A stretch of 64,000 bases of DNA from Calliopum simillimum. Its lineage: Eukaryota; Arthropoda; Insecta; Diptera; Lauxaniidae. The notes under the pieces were generated by a model. The model was given only the letters and a program-made list of their open reading frames with translations, searched no databases and was not told where the DNA came from. Each line of letters begins with the position of its first letter. Position 1 is the stretch's first letter. The stretch covers positions 39,993,948 to 40,057,947 of the forward strand of contig OX638370.1 in assembly GCA_951812925.1 (NCBI GenBank). The letters run 5' to 3'. The translations under genes and the position numbers were made by a program. This document shows, piece by piece, positions 18,780-31,699 of this stretch.

Positions 18780-20333
18780 AATCGAGTTAAAAAATGTGCA
18801 GTTAATTTTCATTTGGTTTGTCGAAAGTTCCTGATTAATGTTCAGCCTGAAATAATATTCACAAAATTCTTCAAAAATGAAACTTTGCACAGAAGATATA
18901 GATTAATAATTAGTGTTAACTCAATTTTAACTCTATTTTTTCTTAACTTGCTTTTAGTCATTCTTCCTTATTGCCATAGATATGTATAATCTTTTATGTA
19001 ATATAAAATATATTTTATATAATATAAATGTCTCATATACGAAGGTGATAAAAACTTTTAACAGATAAGTGTGGAAATCTCACATCGCGTGTTTTTTACT
19101 TGTACGGTGCGCTTTTAATAATTCATTTGTTGGCAATTTTTTTATAAATAATAACTGTGTATGTATGTGATGCTGCAGAAAAAAAAAATTACCTTATCTT
19201 TACAAAATTAAAAACACGGTATTTTTAAATTTTCTAAAAATTAACATTATTTTGAATAAGATGACACCTCCATCACCGAAAAATTAAAAAAATTGATTGA
19301 GTTATGACGTTTAGAAATCGTAAAATGAAGAAATCAAGTTCGTAGATATGGGTTGTGATGAGCAAACCTAGACCATGACCATAGCAGTCTTGGTCTTGAT
19401 TCTGAACAATGACCCTTGGTCATGAAAAATTTCTAGAGATTGTTGAGTATTTAAAATTTCCAAACCTTATTTTTAAAAAGCAGTTTTGTTTTTATGATGC
19501 CAAATTTCGAATTGAGAGATGATTTTATGCTTGGAATAGGCGATACACCTATTAACTATAAATTACCAAAACTGAAAAGCAAGCTATCTTGGTCTTGATG
19601 ATCATCGTAACCAATGCCTTTTGTTTTGGGGAAGAATAGTTTACCATTCTTCAGTGATGTGTCAAAGTTGATACCTTTTCAATTTACTGAGATAACGCAA
19701 AAATGTCGCGATTTTAACTATTTTTCTCAATTATTAAAAAGTAATTAAAATACTTTGCTTTTTTCTAAAATAAAAATGAATAAAATTGACGCTGATATGG
19801 ATAATGAAATTTGGTTTAAAGCATTAAAATATTGTATATTTTGATTTTCTGTAGAAAAATCTAAAATTCAAATGAGAACCCGGACTTTTAAAATTTTTTC
19901 TAAATTTCTTTGGATTTTGTTAGTCTTAAGAAATCCAAAACTAGTTAGATGTTGTTATTGTTAATATTATTTCAAGAAATAGAAGTCCAATTTTGCCTAT
20001 TTTTTTTTAATGAATTTTTTTGTCAGATAACTTTTCTTCAGCAAATCCGATTTATTCGAAGACTACACAAAATTTTTCTTATTTTTTTTTTTGCATTCAT
20101 TACTGAGTTACACTTTTTACCTTCAAAATGAGCTCTTAAAATGTGCCACACAATACTTTCTTCAAAAGTTATTGAAGATTCAAGATGATATCATGAAATC
20201 CAAAGTCATGTTGGTCACCATGATATTTACGTTATAGATTTTGGCCAGAAAAATTTATGTTTTGACCTATAGCGCACGGTACGGACAGATGACGGTTTTA
20301 AGTGTTTTGATGAGAAATATACGAGTACTGCAT
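18780..20333. other. Non-coding stretch
   Basis: AT-rich. Around 19355-19510 there is a segment (gatgagcaaa..., atagcagtcttggtcttga, gatgccaaatttcg) related in part, inverted, to 51180-51370, so a dispersed repeat is present. No gene seen. Confidence 0.4.
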
Positions 20334-20337
20334 TCAG

Positions 20338-21558
20338 CACACCTCCCGGGAAGATAGGGACAACCTCGACTTGGAGTCACTAAAGAATTTTTGATGAGGT
20401 TTTGTTCGTTTACCTCTCTTGAGTTAGTAACTGTGAAAACGAAAATCCCGTCTCCTCCTTCTTGCAATTAAACTGAGTTTAAGTCGTTTTTTACGAGGCA
20501 AGTTTGAACTACTAATATTATAGTGACCCCGAAGTCTTGGAAGTGAAATTTTTTTGAAAAGGTTTTGTTCGTTTATTTGCTCAGAGTCGGAAAATAAGAA
20601 AATGAAATCGGAATAGTTCCTTATTGCGAATAAGCCGAGCTTAAGCGCAACTTTTCTTTGTATGTTTAAACTATTAATATTAAATCGACCTCGAAATACT
20701 GGCAGTGAAAACTATTGATGAGGATTTGTTCAATAAGTTTGCTTGATCAGTGCATTTCGACTTTCTATCAATATGGACTAGTTATAAAGTATCTGACAAC
20801 CGCGATGATAATGATATCCAAGTGTTTAGTGCTGTAAATGTCTTCAAAAGCAAACTAATTTATGAATTTAATATAAAAAATATAAAAATTGTTCCGACAA
20901 AACATAGCATTTGCGCTGATTTATCAATCAATAAAGCATTGGTTTTCTAAAACATTTGCTGAAAATATTTATATGGATGTACCATGAACATTTCTCTATA
21001 TACCTATCTGGAAAAAAACGACTGTGAGCTTAGTTAGTGCGAGTTAAATGTAGTATGTTTTATTCAAAATTTAGAGGCAAAAAGGGTGCTTAAAGCCGAT
21101 TTCTGCGCAAGAAGGAGTTGTTTTGATTAATTGTTTCACCTAATCCCACTCAAGCAAACTTATTGAACAAATCCTCATCAATAGTTTTCACTGCCAGTAT
21201 TTCGAGGTCGATTTAATATTAATAGTTTAAACATACAAAGAAAAAATGCGCTTAAGCTCGGCTTATTCGCAATAAGGAACTATTCCGATTTAGTTTTCTT
21301 ATTTTCCGACTCTGAGCAAATAAACGAACAAAACCTCATCAAAAAAATTTCACTTCCAAGACTTCGAGGTCACTATAATATTAGTAATTCAAACTTGCCT
21401 CGTAAAAAACGACTTAAACTCAGTTTAATTGCAAGAAGGTGGAGTCGGAATTTTCGTTTTCACAGTTACTAACTCAAGAGAGGTAAACGAACAAAACCTC
21501 ATCAAAAAATCTTCAGTGACTCCAAGTCGAGGTTGTCCCTATCTTCCCGGGAGGTGTG
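20338..21558. mobile_element. Foldback element with ~420-bp arms made of tandem subrepeats
   Basis: A 1,221-bp element has ends CACACCTCCCGGGAAGATAG / CTATCTTCCCGGGAGGTGTG, flanked by TCAG on both sides (20334-20337 and 21559-21562). The two arms (20338-20755 and 21138-21558) are inverted copies with few differences. Each arm holds about three ~165-bp subrepeats marked by 'tgatgaggttttgttcgttta'-type blocks. The ~380-bp centre has no convincing coding region. This arrangement resembles Drosophila FB/Galileo foldback elements, but no sequence homology to them is claimed. Confidence 0.8.
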
Positions 21559-21720
21559 TCAGTGACAAACTTACACTGTAAGATAAATTTTTCAATAGTG
21601 TCAACTATAGTGCCTAACTATAGTTTTCTGCCCTCGGTTTTTATGTCGGACCTCCTAATTACGAATCTGATCTTGATTTTTTTCTATTCCATAAGAATCC
21701 TAAGGTATTCATGTTGCCCT

Positions 21721-21818
21721 ATAGGCCTTTTCCACCAAAGATTAAAGAGGTGATTTAAGGCTGTTTTCAGATTCATTTAAATAAATCACCTCACAAATTT
21801 TCGGTGGAAACAGGCTAT
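21721..21818. mobile_element. 98-bp mini-foldback element
   Basis: ATAGGCCTTTTCCACC... pairs with ...GGTGGAAACAGGCTAT, and the inner parts (GAGGTGATTTA / TAAATCACCTC) also pair, so nearly the whole unit is a hairpin. Confidence 0.5.
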
Positions 21819-22254
21819 TAGTTCTTTAAACACTCTATTTTACTATGTATATATGCTTCTGTACTAAACGCAAAAAAATTTTTTCACGGACGCCTCTAGG
21901 TAGACAGAAAATGTTCAAAATTAACGCATGTGTAACACAGGATATTGACTGATACAGTAGCACCAACATAATGTTTTTAAGAAAAACCTTTTTCTCCAAA
22001 TACCGAGGACGGATTTTGTCAGGACCCAAATATTTGGCCACATATTTGGCCCAACATATTTTATTTACTTTCATAATTCCATGACTTGTTATTATAACAA
22101 GTATTTTTATTGCATAAGTCATTAATTAATTTATTAGGAATTGGATTAAAAAGAACTGAATTAAAATAATGAAAAAGAAAACAAGGAAAAAGAGTATTAA
22201 CTGTTACAAGATTTTCTCCTTATAAACAGGCAAGTGAAATTGTGCATCAATAGA

Positions 22255-24869
22255 CAGGCCCGTGCGCACGGGGGGGCTTTTGGGGGTTCAAACCCCCCAG
22301 GAAGATATTTTACCCAAAAAAAAATTAAATAAATATTTATGATTTGCAAATATGTATTGAAATAAAAGTACTCGTACCTATAATATCATTTATAATATCA
22401 CAGTTATTTTGGCAATTGCTGTGGGTTAGCTCATTTCAACAATTTATAAAGGTACAAATTTAAAAAAAAAACCTACTTGCATTAGCGTTTTTTGCTGCAA
22501 ATTGGAAAAATAGTAGAAACGCTATTTGTTTTACTTTTATTTTAAATATAGACCATAAAAAAATTTTATTCAGATACCATTTAGAAATAGTTATGAAGGT
22601 TTTTAGAAAGATAGTAAGAAACAATAAATATAAATTTTTAGTCCAGTGATTAGTTTTCTGATCAAAAAAATTAGAACCACCAATTTTTCAATTGGAATCG
22701 TTTTATTTCGGTATGTTAAAACAAATGTCAAAAATCGATATCGAGATCATTGCCACATTTAAAGTTATTCAGGCTCAAAGGTCGCAAGAATTAAATGTTT
22801 TTTAGTCGAATTTCGAAATAGCAAAAAAAAAAAAATGCTTAGTTTATCCAATCTTTTTTCATATATCAAAATAACTTCACTAAGTCAAATATTTTCCATT
22901 GTTATTGAGCACCACTCGCCATCTTCGGGCGAAATCATAATACGGTCCTTAAAAGATTCCTGGGGTTTCCGCTCGAAAAACTCGGTCAAGACCATTTTGC
23001 AATCCACTAGGGAATTCAATTTTACGCCATCAAGATGATTATGCAACGAGTGAAACAAATGGTAATCCGAAGGTTCAAGGTTTGTGCTGTACAGTAGATG
23101 CTATAAAACTTTCTTACCGAGCTCCCTCAGTTTTTGGCGAATCACCAAAGAAGTATGTGGTCTAGCGTTGTCGTGATGAAAGGTGATGCCCTTTGTGTTG
23201 ACTAATTCCGGACGTTTTTCCTTGAAGGCTTTATTCAATTTTGTTAATTGCTGACAGAACACTTCCGAATTAATCGTTTGGCTAAGCAGAAAAAGCTAGT
23301 ACACAGGACCCTTGCAGTCCAACCAAATACTCAGCAAAACCTTCCTTGGCGTCAGCTCCGGCTTTGCGACGATTTGGGCAGGCTCACCTCGTTTTGACCA
23401 TGATCTTTATCGCACATTACTATCATATTGAAATGCGTTCAGAAGGATTTTTTCACTCAGATTATGTAGTGATATTGTTACACCTTATGTGTCGGTTTTC
23501 CTCCACTTTTTTGGTGCGTGGTCGACAAGATTTAAATCAAAATTTCCAGAGCGGAATCAATCATACCTGGATGCACGCCATATGTCTGTTAATAGCTTTT
23601 TCTGCACTTTAAATCAAGGATAACTCGGATCTCAGACATGATAGAAAAAATTGGTTGCTAGATTCGGATTTTTGAAATGAAAGACTGGGGCTTCAAGCTG
23701 CGTTATCAGGTTCTGTGGCTAAAGATTTCCATGTTTTGTTATATAACCTCAAAAATATGGAAAAACAAAACTTTAAGGTTAAGATTTCTCGAAAACCATA
23801 CAAGATATAGCAATTCTAAGGCCGGATTCAACATCGAAGCTTACATTGAAAATGATTTTTTTTTTGTTTGTTACTTTTCGAAAAAAAAAACGCAAAAATT
23901 CAATTTTATTTTCTTCACCAAAAAATTCCTAAAAAAATAATATTACGTTAACTCGATCAACTCAGTTTTTATTTGATTTTTGTCAAACCTTTGTTTATAT
24001 ATATACAGAAACAATGTAGGTCAGGGCCATTTAGTTACCGAAATTCGACCCTGAAAATCGATTAGCTCATTGACCAATTTAAAAAAAATAACTTTCGCTG
24101 TATATTTGTACCCCAGTGAACAACTTTACTTAAAAACCTTGAGTGGAACAACGTCGAGGTAAAACCGAGCTAGGCCTCGTTTTTGTCGTATCTTGGACTT
24201 AGTTTGTAATCATTGTTGCATCCGTATGTAACCAAGCTATGGTAATATTCATTAAAACCATTAATCGATGTTATCTAAAACCGAAAAAAAAAAAAAATTT
24301 ACAAAAAAGACAACGCCTTAAAGCAATCAGACATGAAAAATGATTTAAAGCAATATATATTTTCATTGAATTAATCTATTTATTGGGGAGAAAATTACTA
24401 ACTTTGTTTTGGTTTGCTTGCAAAACTACTTTCCAACTTTAAAATGTATTCTAATTCTCAAAAACCGTATTGCAAACTAGCCTGAGTGATAGATAGCTCC
24501 AAAGGTTTTTATAAAAAATGCGCTTTCGTGACCAGAGTTAGTGCAATCGACTTGATTTCATAAACAAAGTAAAAAAGAATTTGTATTATTAAAAATGGAA
24601 AAATTTTGGACTCAGCACTTTTTATTGCTTTTAATTTTTACCATTTAAACACGTTTTTTGATGTTTACTTTTTTACGCTTCTTATGGGTCGTCTTATTAC
24701 CTTTCGAATGGCATACAAAAGTCATTTTGAGCACAGTTTCTCATTAAGCTGATAATACCCATATTACAATTTATGTAGGTACAAAAATTTTGTTAATAAT
24801 TTTCTCTATACAGTGTTCCTACGTTTTTTTATGAAAACCCCCCATGAGCAAATCCTGCGCACGGCCCTG
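22255..24869. mobile_element. Non-autonomous hAT-like element with nested mariner
   Basis: Ends are CAGGCCCGTGCGCACGG on the left and CCGTGCGCAGGGCC-type at the right (terminating GCGCACGGCCCTG). Flanking 8-mers TCAATAGA and TCAATACA match at 7 of 8 positions, consistent with hAT. G-runs follow the left end and C-runs precede the right end. No hAT transposase was recognised. A mariner relic occupies 22840-23640. The right end of a close relative is at 57385-57435. Confidence 0.68.
22840..23640 (-). pseudogene. mariner (mauritiana-type) transposase relic
   Basis: Minus-strand translation with many frameshifts gives the N-terminal M-S-E-I-R-V-I-L start (about 23638). It also gives the first catalytic Asp context L-S-I-W-L-D-C-K-G-P-V-Y (about 23340-23300), Q-T-I-N-S-E-V-F-C-Q-Q-L-T-K-L-N, and an intact H-H-D-N-A-R-P-H-T-S with the second Asp (about 23190-23160). 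The Y-S-x-x-L-x-P-S-D-Y-H-L-F block gives the third. Clean inverted ends were not found. Old and inactive. Confidence 0.7.
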
Positions 24870-25934
24870 TCAATACATAGATATTCAGACAGGCGGCAAC
24901 AACAACACTACGGCGGCATACAATAACGAGAACAGCATACATAAGCCACGTGCACAGCATCAAGGTCAGCAGCAGCATCACAAAGAAGACATGCAAAATT
25001 GTTGTTTTGCATAGCAGACAAACTTTGTATAAAAGACTGAGGTTCTGTTGTCATAAGGGGAGTTAGCAATACTCCTAATAAAGTAGTTTATGACCAAAGT
25101 AAATTAATAAGAATAGTTGTTGTTGCTCTCCATTTTTTAATTTGTAGAAAGTTTATGATCTGTTGGAGCTGGTTTAGTGTAGGCTCTAATTCAAAATAAT
25201 ATTAAATAAGAGACACTACACTTTTCAGTCTACACTAAACTAGCTCCAACAGATCATAAACTTTCTACAAACTAATAAGAAAAGATTCCTTCCTGGTAGG
25301 CTTAGCATTGATATACTTAGGAAAGTTGCCTTTTGTCAATAACAATCTGCTAAATAACTATTTAAATAAGGAAAGTGAAATAGCATACCCCAAAGAAGAT
25401 AAGCACATGTCACCCATATATTTAAGTGTATTAAATAACAATTATAATATATATTCAGGTAAAGAACTCTTATTTTACCATAGAAGATTTAAAACACTTG
25501 ACGTCAGAAATACAGTGTACAGCACTAGTCAATTTCTGCAAAATTAATGACTAATTAAAATAAGGGTTCTCTATCTTTTGTTATATAATTTTAGGTAGTT
25601 TTAAGATATTATTTAGTTTTAAGTATAAAAAGCAATAATGAAATTTCATTTTTTTAAATTTTTTCGGAAAAATTAACTCAATGTAAACAATGTATTTTAT
25701 AATTATGGTTATGTAGAAGAATAAGACATGTATTATTTTTACAAATTTATAAAACTAATTAAGAAACTCTTAGATAAATACGTGTGTATGTTAAGAAAGA
25801 ATATATGTAATTTAATGTATCATAGTATTAAGACAAAATGTATATATAAAGTAATTAAATAAATGGCAATGTGTGGTAAGGGGAGTTGAGTCTGAGCACT
25901 AACGAGAGCAAGTGCTTATATAGCCCAGCTTTGG
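24870..25934. other. Possible LTR-like fragment and 130-bp hairpin
   Basis: 25020-25100 has a TATAAAAGAC motif followed by AATAAAGTAG, an LTR-like promoter/poly-A arrangement; 'aaggggagtt' recurs near 25060 and 25880. At 25142-25271 there is a near-perfect hairpin (TTTGTAGAAAGTTTATGATC... and complement) of MITE type. No gene recognised. Confidence 0.4.
25142..25271. mobile_element. 130-bp hairpin MITE
   Basis: Arms of about 45 bp pair almost perfectly (TTGTAGAAAGTTTATGATCT... / complement), with an AT-rich centre. Non-coding. Confidence 0.62.
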
Positions 25935-26460
25935 CTACTTTCATTAAGGGTCGTTGTATTCGTGACCGTCAAATATCTTTGCTCTCGCCTATCTTCATTA
26001 GGGGTCGATCCATTCGTGGCCGCCTAATACCTTTGCTTTACCTCGCATACTTTCTGTTAGTGGTCGTTCCATTCGAGGCTAACTTATTCTTTAGTTCAAC
26101 ATCTACTTTCTATTAGTGGTCGTTCTATTCGAGGCTAACTAATACTCTATTTCTACATCTACTTTCTATTAGTGGTCGTTCTATTCGTGGCTAACTAATA
26201 CTCTATTTCAACATCTACTTTCTATTAGTGGTCGTTCTATTCGAGGCTAACTAATACTCTATTTCTACATCTACTTTCTATTAGTGATCGTTCTATTCGA
26301 GGCTAACTAATACTATAGTCGTTTTATTCGAGGCTAACTTATACTATAGTTCTACATCTACTTTCTATTAGTGATCGTTCTATTCGAGGCTAACTTATGC
26401 TCTATTTCTACATCTACTCTCTAGTATTGTTCGTTCCATTCGAGGCCAACTAATACTTCA
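25935..26460 (+). repeat. Minisatellite, 56-bp unit, about nine copies
   Basis: Tandem copies of a unit containing 'tattagtggtcgttctattc' and 'gaggctaactaatactctat' start at 26111, 26167, 26223 and 26279, an exact 56-bp period. More diverged units lie before (from about 25940) and after (to 26460). One unit near 26315 is shortened. The central copies are almost identical, the outer ones degenerate. Confidence 0.85.
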
Positions 26461-26835
26461 TTTCTATACCTTCCATTTTTTTCCGAAAAAATTAATAAAA
26501 AGTCAAAATCAACTGCAGATTTATACAAGACAAAAAATTTAAAAAATCATTTTGATTTTTGTTATCATAGTCTATACATTTGAAAAGTGAATAAGATACT
26601 ATTTAAGAAAATCGATGGAAAAATGCAAAAGTTGTATGCAATTCATTGATATATTACTAAAATGCGTTTTTGCCTATTTTTTTTTTTTGTTTTTTTGTAA
26701 TAAACTGTTGGTAATTTGAAACTTTTTGTAAAACACATGAGAAAATCCAAAAACTTCTTAAAGTAAGAGTTAAAAAAAATACCCGTGTCTCGTCGTTTTT
26801 CTCCAGCCGGTCAGATTTTTTTTTAATCGATTTTT

Positions 26836-27731
26836 ATACCCTACACCCAGGGTATATTCACTTTGTCCTTCCGTTTGTAACGCAGAGAAGGAGGCGTGGC
26901 AGATATAGAAAAGTATATATATTCTTGATCAGCGTCACTTCCTGAGTCGATATAGCCATGTCCGTCTGTCTGGCTGGCTGGCTGGCTGGGTGGCTGGCTG
27001 GCTGGCTGGCTGTGTGTTGAAATACACTTTTTGGGAAAACTGAGCAAGATAATTCAATGAAACTTGGTACACTGCCTTCGTCACCAAAGTTAGCTCGGGG
27101 GATTGAAAATGAGCGAAATCGGTCAACGGACACGCCTACCACCCATACAAAAAATATATTCAAAATGCAATTTTAGGAGTTTTTTTTCACGACAATGCAA
27201 CCAAAATACGCATTAATATTAAAAATTGTAAGCGCAAGCTCTGAGGAAAAACTAAGCGAATTCGGACAAGAGGGCGTGGCACCTCCCATATAAGCAAATG
27301 CTTAAAAACGCTATACTGAAAGCGTTTTTTGAAATATTCGAATCAAATTTGACTCAGACACTAAGAATCATAAATGAAAGCTCTCAACAAAAATTGGGTG
27401 AAATCGGACAAGGGGGCGTGGTACCTCCCACATAAGCAAAAGTTTCAAAATGCTATACTGAAACAGTTTCTTGAGATAATCGAACCAAGCTTCACTCAAA
27501 TACTAAATACTATAATTGCACGCTCTAAGCTAAAACTAGACGAACTCGGTCAAGAGGGCGTGGCACCTCCTATATAAGCAAAAGCTTCAAAACGCTTTAC
27601 TGAAAAAGTTTGTCACTCAGACACTAAAAACTATAAATGCAAGCGCTGAACAAAAACTGGGTGACCTCGGACAAGAGGGCGTAGCAACTCCCATATGAGC
27701 AAAATTTGAAAAATACTGCAGTGTAGGGTAT
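26836..27731. mobile_element. mini-me-like dipteran repeat
   Basis: Begins TATACCCTACACCCAGGGTA and ends GTAGGGTAT. After the start come a (TA)n-type stretch (agtatatatattcttgatca), the conserved GAGTCGATATAGCCATGTCC core and a (CTGG)n tract at 26967-27012. Proximity of (TA)n and GTCY-type microsatellites is the described signature of dipteran mini-me elements. The 3' part is a tandem array: GGGCGTGGCACCTCCCATAT-like units at about 27276, 27415, 27556 and 27678, period about 140 bp. Confidence 0.65.
26967..27012 (+). repeat. (CTGG)n microsatellite
   Basis: GTCTGTCTGG followed by nine or ten CTGG units with one interruption. Translated, it gives Ser-Gln-Pro-Ala repeats that are not a protein signal. 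Confidence 0.9.
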
Positions 27732-28100
27732 TTAATGTTTGGCCAGGCCAAATTTTACACCCTTACTAGTTTAAGTTTTTTTAACGCCTACATTAAGATT
27801 TTTTTTGGATTTTTTCATGTGTTTTACAAAAAGTTTCAAATTGTCGAACAGTTTATTACAAAAAAAAAAAACGGAAAAATAGGGAAAAACGCATTTTGGC
27901 AACTTATCAATGAATTGTATACAACTTTTGGATTTTTCCATCGATTTTCTTAAGTGATATCGTATTTTCTTCATAAATATATAGTCTATGATACAAAAAA
28001 TCAAAATATGTATTACAAAAAAGTTATTTTTCTTGTATAAATTTGAAGTTGATTTTGATTTTTTCTTAATTTTTTCGAAAAAAAATAATTTTTTTTTCTG

Positions 28101-29177
28101 AAATCAATTTATTCCTCCGAAACTAACAAGCCAGCCAAAAAGTGATGTGAATGTCATTTATAGGTAATTTAATTACCTTTAATATGGCATATAAAACATT
28201 TAAATATTGGTTCTTGAGATATTCGTATTTTTTTGGTCCAAAAACCGAAAATGACCGATATCTCGAAAACGACACGAAAGAAAAAAAAAAATTCGATTTT
28301 CGGAATCAGCAGCCCATTTTACATATAAAATGAATAATGGCATTCAATGAGAATTTTGGCTGTAAACTAGTGTAATCGAAAACGTCACTCTCATATTTTT
28401 CTTGAAGCGAGCCTTTAATCCTGGTTTGGCTGAGTATATCCCAGCTATAGAACCGGGGTTAACCGGAGTTTGCTACAATTTCAATTCGCAATGTCGAGTT
28501 CCAAAATTTTCAACTTTCCATTTCCGTGTTTCATCGTTATGTTTATTGAACACAAGGGTAAGACAATGCCGCTCTTTCGTAATTCCGGAATAAGTATTTC
28601 AGTGGCACCAACTGTTTTGCTGCATTGCCTTGTGAACACAGGCATATTAAACATGTCGTATGAGAGCATTTCATACACCAAAAAACGTGAAGTCTGCTTT
28701 TTTCAAATACCTAGTACAGCCCATTTTGCTGGCACTCGAAAAAAATAGTTTCAATAAAACCAAGCTATAAAAAATACTTTTTACTTAAAACTTTCCTTAT
28801 TAGTTCGTTCATTGTGTTTTTTAGTTATTTTTATTCAATTCAATCAAATCATATATTATATTTTAATGTATAATTTTTTGTTTAATCATAATATAATTTA
28901 GTTAAATATAATAATAATCATAATAATTACAATAATTTATACGTGTAGAATAATTTTACATCATAATTTCTTGTTTCTCTAGAACGTACATTTACTACAA
29001 TAATACACATACATATTTATATATGCATATTAAATATATAATTTTATATATGTATACATATATTTTTAATACATTAACTTTGTAACAATAATCAATTTAG
29101 AGTTTTTGCAATGAGAGTTTTCAACTAATATCTCTATTTTGGGCCAATTAAATTTATTGAAAGCAATGTAACACCAG
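28101..29177. other. Non-coding stretch
   Basis: No gene recognised. 28400-28740 is less AT-rich and open in two frames, but shows no familiar motif, splice pattern or start context. 28800-29100 is extremely AT-rich. Confidence 0.35.
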
Positions 29178-29690
29178 TCATATGCTGACAATTAATGGCC
29201 GCATTCAGAAGGAGCCGTATAAAAATACTATCAAATCAAAACATCACCTTTTGAATCCTTAATTTTTCTGTCAAACTTCAGCAAAAGTTAAAATGTTTAA
29301 TCACTTGTGAATCAAATCTATTCATATTGCTTATGAGCTGCGAAAAATTTAATTTTGCAATCGTTCAGAAGGTGTTGAAGGCGAAACTGATGTATTATAG
29401 TTATGAAGCGTTTCACTGTTCGAACGCGATCAATGGTTAATTTAAGCACTTGCAGCGTCTGCAAATATGTGTTATGGAAAATATCATTAAATGATTCTAC
29501 AGCTTTAATTACAAAAAATTAGTCGCGTTTAGAAGATGCAACAATTGTACATCAGTTTTTCCCATACGCAACACCAATATTTAACGTTCCATAGGACATC
29601 GACTATTTTGACTTTTTGTCGAACTTTTTTGATTTGACAGTATTTTATGTTGCATCTTTTGAACGCGACCATACTCATATCAGCATATGA
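29178..29690. mobile_element. 513-bp MITE
   Basis: Inverted ends of about 65 bp: TCATATGCTGA...TGGCCGCATTCAGAAGG...ATACTATCAAATCAAAA at the left pairs with the right end TTTTGATTTGACAGTATTTT... ...CAGCATATGA. Internal 'gttcagaaggtg' and 'cgtttagaagatgcaac' copies suggest subterminal repeats. Non-coding. Confidence 0.6.
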
Positions 29691-31699
29691 GTAAGCAGTT
29701 TACTCTTAGAAATAAGCAAAACATATATGAAAAATCACTTAAATTTAATCTAATGAATGGAACAGGTCTAGCTTTTAACAATTTTTTTTTTTGGTTTTTT
29801 TTTTAAATTACTATACAATAGAATATTTTTTTAATTATGTTTATTAATGCCTTGCGTTGTTTTTGTTTCTTTTTTCTCTCATTTTATTGTAAATGATATT
29901 TTATATGTGGTATATGCTCATATATTAGCTATTTTTTACATAGATTTTTCCTTGATGTCCTTTGTTTTTAGTTTAATATTTTATTTGTCACTTTATTATC
30001 AATTTATTTTTGCTACGAAAAACATCTTTGCTACATTAACTTTTTAACTTTGAAAATTTTTCAGCCACTCTAGGCTTGCAGAAACCTCAAAAATGACATA
30101 AAATAAGATTCTTCGAAATAAGTTGGGATTCAACTTTTAGAGGTTTTCTTTTAAGTTTTTGTTTCAAATACACTATTCGACACAAAAAAAAAAAACACAT
30201 GAGAAAATCCAAAAAATTCTTAAAGTAGACGTTAAAAAAAAAATACCCTTGTCTCGTGGTTTTTCCCCAGCACGTCACATTTTTTTTTAATCGATTTTTG
30301 AAGTTTTTTTTCCACTGTACATGAAAAGAAAAATACCGCATTCTTGTGTTAAGTCGATGAATTTCACTACATGATCCTTACATTTGAGGTGTATTATGTG
30401 TTCAGTAAACTTATGCAGAATATTGCGAGGAATATTTTTGTATATAATTTTAACCCTCTACAACCCCCACATGTGGGTCATTTTTAACCTTTCTTAAAAA
30501 GGTACAAAAATTACACCTAAAACAGGGGAATATTGAGTCAGTATGTACCACAGAAATATTTGCTATAAAATTTCACTACTGCTTACTGAAAACTAAAAAA
30601 GCAAAATTTCATCCCGCAAGCAAAAGAATCGTTAAAATCACTGAGCACTTCTAATAATCAATATTTTCCAAATTTCACCCCACTGTAAAACTCTAAAACT
30701 ACATTTTGGACAAAACTCGTTCTCACAAGATCATAACGAAATCACACAAGGATCATTTTCTTAGAACACATTAACCTATTACATCCCGTTTTATGGGTCT
30801 TTTTGACCCCTTTTTCTAAAACTAGGCAACAATGGGTTAAAGAATTTTGCAAAAATATCCCTTAAAAAATTTCACTAATAGTTACAAAAGACGGAAAATT
30901 CTTAAAACTTAAGGTAAGCGCGTCAGGGATGTAATTAAAATGCAATGTGAAAAGTCCTTATTGATTTTAATGATTTTTTTGGTTTCGGGCTTAAATTTCG
31001 ACCTTAACGTGCTTAGAAACTAATAGTGAAATTTTTTAGCAAATATTTCTGTAGTGCATACACACAAAAAAATATTGAACATATTATTTATGAACGGCAT
31101 TCATACACCGAAATTCATTGATTTTCAAATAAAATTTTTTCATTAAAATTTTTTGATTTTAAGAACGATTCATTCATTAATCGTAAGTACATGAGTTCAT
31201 AAATATTTTTCTATGAGGAATTTTTTTTATGAACTTCCGTTCTTAAATTTTAAGAATTTTTTCGTACGAATAATAACGTCTCATAAATCTACAGATACAA
31301 ATTTTATAAATGTTAACATAAAATTAAACAATTCGTTCATAAACTTAAAGTAAAAGTTTCATCAATTTGAAATATTACTTTCAGTTTGTATTTCATTTTC
31401 TTCTTTTGGTTCTATACTTGTTTATGCTAAATTTCAAATAAAGCATTGTTGAAAGTTCCTTTCTATGTCGCTCACACCATCATGCTATGTGTGTGTATTC
31501 TCCTGAAACTTCTGGGCATAGAAGCATGCTGTGGTAAGTATTTATTTTCCCAAGAGGAAAAATAGCGCTTTTAAAAGCGTTTTTTAGCATCAAGTGCTTA
31601 CTTTCCTTATGACATACTACTCTAGGTCAATATTGTATGTCCAATGCCTTGGAGCTTGAGCATTCTGCTAATATAAAAAAAAAATAATAAAAAAAACTT

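Larger units (their letters stand above)
26470..28100. mobile_element. Long-arm foldback element split by a mini-me-like insert
   Basis: 26473-26790 and 27773-28090 are inverted copies of each other. Blocks such as 'aaaacacatgagaaaatcc', 'aatcaaaatcaact' and 'aaaatcgatggaaaaat' pair in the right order. The centre is occupied by the 26836-27731 element. Part of the same arm, in the same inverted arrangement, occurs at 30170-30310 and 32455-32545, a second copy. No coding region. Confidence 0.7.

Noticed and set aside
20267..20467. 66-residue minus-strand frame
   Set aside because: Crosses the end of the foldback element and is repeated, broken, in the other arm.
25935..26460. Regularly spaced repeats resembling a CRISPR array
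   Set aside because: Units are contiguous 56-bp tandem copies without unique spacers, in a fly genome.
26841..27163. Overlapping minus-strand frames rich in Ser-Gln-Pro-Ala
   Set aside because: They translate the (CTGG)n microsatellite of a mini-me-like repeat; three frames are open equally, so there is no coding signal.
28402..28748. Two overlapping plus-strand frames of 63 and 92 residues
   Set aside because: No motif, promoter or splice support; base composition alone explains them.
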